Source of the DNA: Isoetes taiwanensis
Taxonomy: Eukaryota; Streptophyta; Lycopodiopsida; Isoetales; Isoetaceae
Assembly (NCBI GenBank): GCA_021234155.1
Contig: JAJEKV010000032.1
Location: 11,102,099 to 11,166,098, forward strand
Length of the DNA: 64,000 nt
Direction: 5' to 3'
The notes beneath the pieces were generated by a model. The model made no database searches and was not told where the DNA came from. It saw nothing but the letters and a program-made list of their open reading frames with translations. Both the position numbers and the translations under genes were made by a program. Below are positions 56,741-64,000 of this stretch, piece by piece (the first letter of the stretch is position 1; the number at the start of each line of letters is the position of its first letter).

Positions 56741-56985
56741 TGGGCCAAAAAGTTTACAAACCATATCTAGTTCTACTATAGCTTCCAACTGCTTATTCAT
56801 CTGGGTTAGGAAGTCTTTGAGGTCTTGCTGGCTCACTGGTGCTCTTGCTGTATCCTCCCTCTTCTGATGGCTGAGGCTGGTGTAATCTGCCATCAATCCT
56901 TGGATGCAATACACAGTGGCGATATTCGTCTGGGTGACTGCGATGAAGCTCTTCTGATGGGTTTACTTTATCTCCTCCATACAAT
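56741..56985 (-). CDS. Unrecognised exon-like ORF
   Basis: The minus-strand frame, open from near an AG at 56966, reads KSFIAVTQTNIATVYCIQG, then SLSHQKREDTARAPVSQQDL and MNKQLEAIVELDMVCKLFGP. The composition is that of a soluble helical protein. I do not recognise the family. The transposon end at 56654 truncates or interrupts its downstream side. It could be one exon of a broken host gene. Confidence 0.3.
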
Positions 56986-57119
56986 ATATTACGCCTCCCA
57001 AACGATCCCTTATTTGAAACACCCATAATGCGGAATTTGAATTTGAAATTAGTCATAATTATTCTGCCCACATCTATATATTATTCGATTTGCTATTTTG
57101 GATCTCATATATTGTTATG

Positions 57120-57640
57120 CATGTAGTCGGGTATTTATTGTTTCTCAAGCCTGATTTTGAGAGTAAGGATGGTAGGTTTTACCTTATCGTTCCTGCTGAT
57201 TGGCCGGGGCTGACCCTCTCTGAACCAATCTGATTTTCGGTAGTTAACTACCGAGATATTTTATTACTTATTATTTTATTTGTCTCGTTATTTTGTCATT
57301 TTGGTGATGCAGGTACCAGTTGGAGAGTCGAGCCCTCGCTATATTGGCCTACGACGGGAGTTATACCCCTAAGTCCGTAGTGTAGCCCAGTCTCTTTTTT
57401 GACGATAATACAGTTGCGTTGTATCCTTTCCGTTGGCCTGTATTCCGTGTGGCCCATATTTACTCTGTTCGTGACGGCTTCAAGTTTATGGTGGTCCGAA
57501 TTACCAGTTGATGGGTCTAGCCCTCGCTATCCTGGTGTACGGCGGAGGCTGGGCCTCTCTGTCCCGTATCTTGTTCCGTCCGCCGTTTACTCATTTAAAT
57601 ATATTTGTTCGCTTGTTCTTGTTCGTTCCGGCCTCTACGG
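57120..57640 (+). repeat. CCCTCGCTAT repeat block (related to 46935-47240)
   Basis: TACCAGTTGATGGGTCTAGC and CCCTCGCTATCCTGGTGTAC then GGCGGAGGCTGGGCCTCTCT at 57505-57560 match 47150-47210. A diverged unit is at 57305-57370 and a partial one near 57180. It is probably a retroelement UTR or LTR family. The frames across it (57399-57831) are not considered genes. Confidence 0.6.
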
Positions 57641-58317
57641 GACTCCCTATTGTGATGACTTGTATCCCTTTTTCATTCTCCACCTGCAAACTTCATATCA
57701 TGTCATCTATATGGCCTCCCTACTATGGTGACTTTTATTCCCCTTGCATTCGCCACCCACATTCTTCATGTCACGTCTTCCTATTGCCCGCGACCGTATT
57801 CGTGGTTTTCTTCCGTGGGCAGTATCCTTAATGTTTGCACCTCGTTGCTTTCATTGGATGTTTTACTATTATAAGAGGTTTTCTGTCTACTCATCTATTC
57901 CTGTTATATTTTCTCTCGCAGCTAAGCTACTCACATCTCCTATAACTCCCATGTTACGAAAAACTTCGCAGCTAAGCTATTCGTATCTCCTATAACTCCC
58001 AGGTTACCAAAAAACTTGCGTGATTTCTGCAATTCATATTCAAATGAGATACAAATACAATTCTGGCTCTTTGTACCTGGGGAGTGGATTCAGAAAACCA
58101 TACATTAAATCATGTTTCACAATTTTTAAGACAGAAAAAGATCAACTAGGTATAATCAAGAGACAGATAGAGAATCGAGGGAGAAACAGAAAAACACAGA
58201 GCTAAGGACAGAAGCAAAAAACAAAACCAAAATGTGGTGTCGCCCCTCGACTTCTACCATTCCGGCTCCCTCACTGTTTATCCACTTCTCAATTTTTCTA
58301 CCTGCCTGCCTTCTTCC
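57641..58317. other. Intergenic, no gene seen
   Basis: CTCACATCTCCTATAACTCCC (57930) is repeated as TCGTATCTCCTATAACTCCC (57981), each after TCGCAGCTAAGCTA. Nothing else. Confidence 0.4.
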
Positions 58318-58833
58318 CTATTGAAGTCTCCCCGAGTCCCCGGCTGCCTTGTTCTTCTCAGAATTCCTTGCAAGTAAAGCTCGACATATATATTCAGTCG
58401 GGTTTTTTTCGCAATAGATCACACACAGCTTTCCAAAATCTCCAACCAACAAATCATGTTGATAATTAGCAGACTTTTGAATTGCTGCATTCAATTGTAA
58501 CAAGTTAAAGCATGTCATCACCCGCTCCTTGTCGCGCCTCCTAACTGTGTCATTTTTGTCCACCAAAACCCCCATGATCTCCAGCAGCCGGAGATTATAT
58601 CTTGCATCTTCATAGTCTGTGCATGATGAATCCTATTGCAAAACAAACAGTGCACCCGACCACAGTTTAGGCAAGTAGAGGCAGTCTTCTTCAGATATGC
58701 ACCAAGGTCCTGCATCCTCCAGCTCTGGATTCCAGAGAACAATGAGATTCCCCGGGTCCCCGGGTCTCGGCCGCTTCCTCGGTGCTGATTCTGTATCCGT
58801 CTGTGCCTCTATCATCTTCTTGCCTCTATCCAT
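58318..58833 (-). CDS. Hypothetical two-exon gene
   Basis: From 58833 the minus strand reads MDRGKKMIEAQTDTESAPRK, then RPGDPGNLIVLWNPELEDAG. A GTGCATATC donor near 58702 and a TTTTGCAATAG acceptor near 58633 allow splicing into TDYEDARYNLRLLEIMGVLV, then MTCFNLLQLNAAIQKS and LLVGDFGKLCVIYCEKNPTE, stopping at 58318. About 145 residues, basic N-terminus and helical C-terminal part. No family recognised. A Copia fragment abuts its start codon, so promoter and possibly 5' exons are displaced. It may be a truncated host gene. Confidence 0.4.
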
Positions 58834-58835
58834 GC

Positions 58836-60258
58836 TCTCTTAGGAAGTTGTCCATACAAAGATACCATTCTCTTGGGGACTGCTTGAGTCCATAAACTGC
58901 CCTATTCAATTTGACTTTGTTATCCCGAACTTCAAAATCAGGTGCTTGTCTCATGAAAATATTTTCATCCAACTTTGCATTCAAAAAAGCGGTTTTAACA
59001 TCCATGTGATGTAATTCCAGATTTAATGCATTGGCTAAACTGATTAATAGACTTAAACTAATGAGCTTTACAATAGGAGAATATGTCTCATCATAATCTA
59101 TTCCCTTTTTCTGTGTAAATCCTTGTGCTACAAGCTTTGCTTTGAATTTTTTTACTTCCATCTGCATTTGTCTTAACTTTGTACGACCATTTGCTTCCAA
59201 TCACATTATGATTTGCAGGATAATCCACTACATCATAGGTCTGGGTTTGTTTGAATGGTTCCAGTTCATCTTCCATTGCTGCCAGCCATCTGTCTTTGTC
59301 TCCACACAGGCTAGTGCTTCCTGTAACTTCTGAGGAATTTCTACATCTTCCATTATTGCCATAATATACTCATTCACTTAACCTAATTGTTCTATTCTTT
59401 TGCTTTTTCCACCTTCTGTTCTCCCATAATCATTGCTATCCAGTTTGGCCTCTTCTATGAGTCTTTCTGCTTGGGATTTTCTCCTTCTAGTAGCTTGCTC
59501 ATTCAAACCTTTAGTTTCATCCTCTGATTCACTTAATGGTTCCTGATTTAGTTGAGTATCTTGCTCTGAATTATCATACTCTGACATCTGCTCATCATCG
59601 CCATCATTTGATTCTAAATCTGCCTCAAATGTCACTCCTCTTTTACTTTGAGATACATTCAAGTTGCTTGCTTTCTTTTCTTGCTTATCCTTATATAATG
59701 TTCCCTCATCAAAAATTACGTCCCTGTTGATAACAATCTGCTTTGTGCTAGGTACAAATAATCTATAACCCTTTGATTCACCTCCATACCCTACAAGATA
59801 GCCAATTTCTGTCTTGTTGTCTAATTGTTTCCTTAACTCTGATGGTATGTGTGAGTAAACTAAGCATCCAGAAGATCTGAACCAGCTAAGATCTATTTTT
59901 CCCTTTGAATTTGACCAAAGAAGTTAAGGCACATTACCCTTTAGAGTAGAAGAAGGCAGTTTGTTTTGTATTAGTATGGCTATTTTGAGTTCTTCCTCCC
60001 AGAGATAATTTGGCAGTCCACTGTGCTTGATCATAGACCTTGCTGCATCCATAATGGTCTTATTCTTTCTCTCAACAACTCCATTCTGTTGAGGACTGTA
60101 CCTGCATATAAGTTGTCTTTTGATGCCATTTGCAAAACAAAAAGACTTAAATTTAGTTGACAAGTATTCCCCTCCACAATCTGACTTGATACACTTTACC
60201 TTTAAGCCTTTTTCTCTCTCAACTTCTATTACATATTGTTTAAAAGCAGCTAAGGATA
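58836..60258 (-). pseudogene. Ty1/Copia integrase-RT fragment
   Basis: Read from 60258 down: VIEVEREKGLKVKCIKSDCG then GEYLS (integrase, second Asp), RQLICRYSPQQNGVVERKNK (catalytic Glu), WFRSSGCLVYSHIPSELR and GYLVGYGGESKGYRLF (chromodomain-side linker), then an acidic linker. The RT starts TQKKGIDYDETYSPIVKLIS, LELHHMDVKTAFLNAKLDEN and VYGLKQSPREWY. It contains stops (near 59930, 59380, 59215). The first integrase Asp, gag, protease, the RT YVDD box and RNase H are all missing, and no LTRs are seen. It is truncated on both sides. Confidence 0.88.
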
Positions 60259-60285
60259 CAAGGGGGCGAGAGGACGAGCGAGGAG

Positions 60286-60460
60286 ATGCACCGGAGGATA
60301 AACGAAATTGAGGAAGAGAAGGGCAAGATCATGCAAAGGTTGGTTGAGTTAGAAAAGGTGAATGTTGAGTTAGATGCATGGGAATCTTTTGATAGAATAA
60401 AGTCGCATATCATGGAATTTGAAGACATGCCAGAACAAGGAGAATTTCAGTTAACCTCTT
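60286..60460 (+). other. Coiled-coil ORF fragment
   Basis: The plus-strand frame starts MHRRINEIEEEKGKIMQRLV and continues with ELEKVNVELDAWESF and IKSHIMEFEDMPEQ, a heptad-like charged helix. The frame then runs into sequence that codes on the opposite strand. Unrecognised; possibly a gag-like or host fragment joined to the Copia piece. Confidence 0.3.
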
Positions 60461-60860
60461 GGTTTTTGTTGGTTGAGGTTGTATTGGACTCGTTGAGCAG
60501 TCTGCATCTTGTCCAGGATCCGGGGTTTCTTTGTCAACTTCATCACCTGCATCCGCATTTGGCTCATATTCAGCACCAAAACTTTTTTCTGGTGAAGGAC
60601 CCCGTACAGAATGAATCTCAAGGGAATTAATTTTCCCCCCTAAATCAGATGCACTAGGAATCTCTTCGTGATGGCTTCCAGTTGCAGTAGCATTTATCTC
60701 TGCAACATAATTGAAATGAGGAAGACCACAGAAAAATACAAAAAAATAAATCATGTATGTGGCATCGGTACTTACTTGATCTGTCGCATTCGATTGACTA
60801 TCAAATTTCGTTTTGGAGTCTCCACGCCCGTCGGCCATTTGGGATTGACTTAGGAGTATC
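60410..60860 (-). CDS. Hypothetical two-exon gene piece
   Basis: Minus-strand exon 1 (about 60838-60777) reads MADGRGDSKTKFDSQSNATD and ends at a GTAAGT donor. After a pyrimidine-rich acceptor (TTATGTTGCAG) exon 2 (about 60703-60410) reads EINATATGSHHEEIPSASDL, then an acidic EYEPNADAGDEVDKETPDPG and a short TKTKRLTEILLVLACLQIP before the stop. It looks like a disordered acidic plant protein. It may be the next exons of the coiled-coil gene to the right, or a separate gene. The family is unknown. Confidence 0.4.
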
Positions 60861-60862
60861 AA

Positions 60863-61130
60863 ATGGGGTGAATTCTAGGTACAACGGGAGGTATCTTGCA
60901 GATCTTATAAGCTGATCGAGGCGTGGATAAGCTGTTGGATATCCTTGGTCTCAAATTTACGCAATTCTGCAAACACTAAGTCGAGTGGACTGTGACAACA
61001 TCGGTAAACATTAGTTAAGGCACTTGTTTGCGGCGAATCTATATTGTTTGCGTGAACAATATCATGCCCGGTGAGTTGACAACCATTCTAGAGGGTCACG
61101 CACAGGGCTTTTTACTCTCTTTTCGATGTT
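60863..61130. other. Possible intronic or intergenic DNA
   Basis: A minus-strand stretch (about 60970-60905) reads ELRKFETKDIQQLIHASISL behind a TTTGCAG acceptor, possibly another exon. Nothing else. Confidence 0.3.
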
Positions 61131-61206
61131 TCTGTTTATATATATCTAAAGTGCCCCTAAAATGAGCGGCGATCTCATCGGGGGCACTTTAGATACAATA
61201 AACAGG
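61131..61206. mobile_element. 76 bp fold-back MITE-like palindrome
   Basis: CTGTTTATATATATCTAAAG then TGCCCC (left) is inverted as GGGGCACTTTAGATACAATA then AACAG (right), around a ~22 base loop with GATGAGATCGCC-like centre. Probably a small fold-back element or a strong hairpin. Confidence 0.75.
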
Positions 61207-61239
61207 ACAAAAAAAGACTAAGCAACAAAAGGACTTACT

Positions 61240-62688
61240 TGTGTCTATTGGTTCTTGTGGTACCACTCGAACACCAAAAGCCAAAAGCCATGTCTCCGGT
61301 CATAATGTGGCCTGGCTGGGGGCTGCAGCAGGTTCTAGAGTGTAATCGCAAAACAAATTCAAAATCAATAGAGTCTTTAGACGAGGGTTAGAGATGATAA
61401 TATTTACCTCAAATGGTGTGATAGACATGGAATGTGATACTGGTGACTGCATTCTGCTATCACAACTGGCAACATTTTACCCTCCCATTTCAGACAACGT
61501 CCACAAAATGGACAACCTTCATCACCCTCTTCTTCTGCCTCAGGAAGCATTGGAAGTGCAGGATCTAAAGGAGTGTCATGACCACTACGCTCAGAAAAAA
61601 TCTCAAATCTTTGCATTCGAGGTAGCAGCTCCAGCAGTAAGTCTTCACATGCCTTTAGCTCAATTTCAGTTTCTGTTAATTCCTTATTTAATTGTTTTAG
61701 CCCAGGCAACACTGTACCATTTAGCTCTTCATCCTTTGGTTAAACACAACCCGAACACCCTCTGTTGCTTTCGGATTTGCTGTCATGATTGATTGCCATC
61801 TGTGCAAATCAGCTCTAATTTCTGATGCTTTATGCTCCATCAACTCAATCTTTCTTTTGATATCATTTTTCCTATCCTCGTTTGCTTGCAATCGTTGCTT
61901 GCATCTATCAAACCTAGCTGATGTTGCAGCCAACCATTCCTTCACAAGTCTGCCATAGTCTGCAAAACAAAACACTACGTATATGTAATGGCCTCCTAAC
62001 ATAGTAAGCCCGCGTCTTGATGGAAAACCACAATCACACACCACACAACACAAGGTAGTCTCTACACACCACCACATACCACACACCACACAACACTGTT
62101 TGCACGGTACACACCACACAACTTATTGGTGGTGGTGGTGGTGGTGTGTGTGGTGGTGGTGGTGGGGTGGTGGTGGTAGTGTGTGTGGTGGTGGTGGTGG
62201 TGGTGTGTGCGTGGTGGTGGTGGTGGTGTGTGTGGTGGTGGTGAGGTGTGGTGGTGGGGTATGGTGGTGGTGGTGGGGTGTGTGGTGGTGGTGGAGTGTG
62301 GTGTGGGACATGGTGGAGTGTGGTGATGGGGTGTCTTTGGTTGGGTGTGGTGGTGGGGTGTGGTGTGGTGGTGGTGGAGTGTGGGGTGTGGTGGTGGGGT
62401 GTGGTGTGGTTGTGGTGGAGTGTGGTGGTGGTGGATTGTGGTGTGGGACATGGTGGAGTCTGGTGGTGAACTCTTTGTATTGTTCATTGCTCAGATTCTT
62501 CAACCTGTACAAGAAAACATATGCCTTAATTTTTGCAGTTTGAACAAAACATTTGGCGGAAAATACCTGTAGCCAGATTTATTTGGAACTCTGTCACCCC
62601 AAAGCTTCTTTAGATCTTCGTGGGGCACAATCTCTTGTTTGAGGAGAGATTTCATCGTGTAACCAGTGGCGTTCAATTCTGACTCCAT
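61240..62688 (-). CDS. Hypothetical coiled-coil, Cys/His-rich zinc-binding protein gene
   Basis: Exon 1 (62688 to ~62570): MESELNATGYTMKSLLKQEI, HEDLKKLWGDRVPNKSGY. Exon 2 (near 62500): LKNLSNEQYKEF after a TTGTACAG acceptor. Its donor is obscured by the GTG repeat. Exon 3 (61962 to ~61725, after TTTTGCAG): YGRLVKEWLAATSARFDRCK, NDIKRKIELMEHKASEI, strongly coiled-coil. A one-base frame problem near 61730 precedes DEELNGTVLPGLKQLNKELT and ELLPRMQRFEIF. Then CPFCGRCLKWEGKMLPVVIA and ECSHQYHIPCLSHHL (CxxCxxC...CxHxxHxxC) ends at a GTAAAT donor (61407). A further exon (~61353-61242) reads TCCSPQPGHIMTGDMAFGFW. The Cys/His spacing suggests a RING/PHD-like metal site. Family not identified. A host gene, possibly broken at 61730. 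Confidence 0.5.
62115..62470 (+). repeat. GGT/GTG-rich microsatellite in an intron
   Basis: About 350 bases of GTGGTGGTG with GTGTG and GGGGTGTGG variants; sits between exons 2 and 3 of the coiled-coil gene. Long open frames on both strands (His/Pro/Thr or Val/Trp/Gly repeats) are artefacts. Confidence 0.92.
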
Positions 62689-62834
62689 TAGGGTTCAATC
62701 GGCAAGAAGCGGCAAAAAAACAGAGGAAGAGGTGATTCTTTCTTAATTCAAAAAGGTGGACAATGACGTGGCATAAAATTCAAAATAACCGACGCTCATT
62801 AATTCGCACTCCCGCAATCTCCGCTTCGGTATGC

Positions 62835-63300
62835 ACCAGGTGGTGCCAAAATGTGGCATCAAAATGCACGTTTTTGATACACCACAGCGTGCTTTTACCC
62901 ATGGACAATGGATATATACTGCGAGGTCACAGGATTGGAGAAGAAGTACAGAAAACAAGGCAGAGATCAATACCAAAGGTGAGTTATTGTTGGAGATATG
63001 CATAATGACAGGGGCCATTATAGCCAACGGGGTATAAAAATGGTGTGGATCCGAGGAATTCACAAGCCACAACACACATGGGAAACACATAGTTGATTAT
63101 ATGATACTAAATGACCAAGCAACGGCAAACATCTTAAGCTTCGTGTTATTGGAGTGGCCGACTGGAAAGAGGGAGAGCCACAGACCCATTCAGCTAACGC
63201 TCAAACAAAGCGAACAAGCACAGGCGGATACAACAGAGAAGGAAAATAACACGAAAGTGAAAATACAATTCCAGAATAGGTACGCAGATACCTTCACACG
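62835..63300 (+). pseudogene. Endonuclease (exonuclease-endonuclease-phosphatase fold) fragment
   Basis: The plus-strand frame reads RRSTENKAEINTKGELLLEI, then CIMTGAIIANGV, a stop, EEFTSHNTHGKHIVDYMILN, and FVLLEWPTGKRESHRPIQL. This is the C-terminal half of the retroelement/DNase-I-like endonuclease fold: N..G..LL..C.....i.NG, FT....G....DY.., and the SDHRPi box with Asp replaced by Glu (ESHRPI; His retained). An in-frame stop follows ANGV. The first half, with the Glu and GDFN motif, is missing. The frame is cut by the LTR that begins at 63349. Confidence 0.65.
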
Positions 63301-63348
63301 AAATGTCAGATCAGAAATGGGGAATTGGGCATGGGAGGAACATGGGGC

Positions 63349-63936
63349 TGTTGTATGATGATCAGAAAATATTCTCTGAGATCATTGTGATCTCTAAAGA
63401 TACATTCTATGCTAGGTTGCTATATCTAATCTATGAGAAGCACATACACTATTCATGAATCATATGTGCATAGCTGATATAATTATTTTATCCTATTGGT
63501 TCATGGGTTAAGGTTATTCGTTATGGCCATTATACCTTAAGGGGAAGATCGTTACTAATTATATTAGCATATGGGATTGAAACAAATCGTTTCTATAGCT
63601 CGGTGGTGGCAAAACCATAGGAGCATTGGATCTCGGTTGCTTAACCGCCGGATCCCTTAGGCCATATAATCAGAAGCTAAGATCTAACTCTTAGTGAGCC
63701 GGATCTAGCAGAATATGTTGAATGAGTATGGTCTATGGTGCTACAGTGTTTAATTCATTCCCAAAGCTACAGTAATATTCGTCATTGGTATTCAATGGTC
63801 TTAAGTTTTATTATCATTAGAGAAGTTGATACTTAAGCCTATTGGATCAAGTTTGAACTCAATATACTAGATCAAGTTATCTCATTGCTATAATATTTTC
63901 GTGTTTGTATTACTATATTTTCTTGATCTAACAACA
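63349..63936 (+). mobile_element. 5' LTR of a Copia-type retrotransposon (588 bp)
   Basis: Starts TGTTGT and ends ACAACA (perfect 6-bp LTR ends, TG...CA), and is followed two bases later by a primer-binding site. The 5-bp left flank GGGGC (63344-63348) would be half of the target duplication. The body continues past the window, so the 3' LTR cannot be checked. AT-rich stretches near 63775 and 63890 could hold the promoter, but I cannot place a TATA box securely. Confidence 0.8.
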
Positions 63937-63938
63937 AG

Positions 63939-63950
63939 TGGTATCAGAGC
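63939..63950 (+). promoter_or_regulatory. tRNA-iMet primer-binding site
   Basis: TGGTATCAGAGC, the standard plant LTR-retrotransposon PBS complementary to the 3' end of initiator tRNA-Met, two bases after the LTR. Confidence 0.92.
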
Positions 63951-63965
63951 ACCAGGTTCAAGGTC

Positions 63966-64000
63966 ATGGCCAGTAGATTTGGAGCAAGTTTGCTCAATGC
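63966..64000 (+). CDS. Start of Copia gag-pol, cut by window edge
   Basis: ATG at 63966 opens MASRFGASLLN, in the position of gag after the PBS; short hydrophobic N-termini like this are usual in plant Copia gag. Only 11 codons are visible, so intactness is unknown. Confidence 0.65.
   Translation, partial: MASRFGASLLN

Noticed and set aside
57399-57831. Hydrophobic ORFs suggesting membrane proteins
   Set aside because: They lie in a repeat block also present at 47 kb, where the frames are not kept.
62100-62543. Val/Trp/Gly-rich and His/Pro/Thr-rich ORFs
   Set aside because: Translation of the GTG microsatellite.

Overview
The window is nuclear DNA of a land plant, most likely a seed plant with a large, repeat-rich genome. 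The evidence is GT-AG introns with plant-type coding fragments (GH79 heparanase-like hydrolase, LRR, AXR1, small RING-H2 ligases), Mutator, CACTA-like, Copia and L1-type elements, and CpG-rich transposon ends. No rRNA, standard tRNA, organelle or bacterial features were seen. I cannot name the species.

Layout. 1-840 and 16322-16960 appear to be the two sides of a single 15.5 kb CACTA-type insertion (841-16321, TIR CACAACAAGA, 3-bp target duplication TCA). Inside it lie GACGTC-rich subterminal islands, a ~1.13 kb tandem satellite array (1120-1377 and 8782-14130), a polypyrimidine block and a triplicated tRNA-like unit. The satellite is itself split by a second DNA transposon (1378-8781) with perfect 21-bp TIRs. 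That element carries exons and introns captured from a GH79 gene and a leucine-rich-repeat fragment.

17.0-21.3 kb holds a degenerate Mutator-like transposase (SWIM finger) convergent with a minus-strand ULP1/C48 cysteine-protease-like gene, the gene combination of Kaonashi-type MULEs. 26.0-30.7 kb is a second MULE with ~0.6-0.7 kb TIRs and a near-complete but frameshifted DDE transposase. Two closely related single-exon RING-H2 genes (31480-31968 minus, 53001-53498 plus) lie in an inverted segmental duplication and are the best candidates for intact host genes.

33.5-44.0 kb is repeats: a 1.0 kb duplication, tRNA-Met primer-site-like repeats, and a 7.35 kb TIR element (36380-43732) stuffed with fold-back elements, MITEs and a 1.7 kb TIR element. 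44.0-51.4 kb carries L1-type LINE pieces (ORF1/endonuclease, two reverse-transcriptase pieces) and an intronless AXR1 (NEDD8-activating enzyme E1) retropseudogene. 55.8-64.0 kb has LINE 3' ends, a truncated Copia integrase-RT fragment, several unrecognised host-like exons on the minus strand (including a coiled-coil/Cys-rich gene at 61240-62688), an endonuclease fragment, and the 5' LTR, primer-binding site and gag start of a Copia-type element running off the right edge.

The genes do not form a pathway. The window is a record of nested transposition, gene capture and retroposition around a few host genes.
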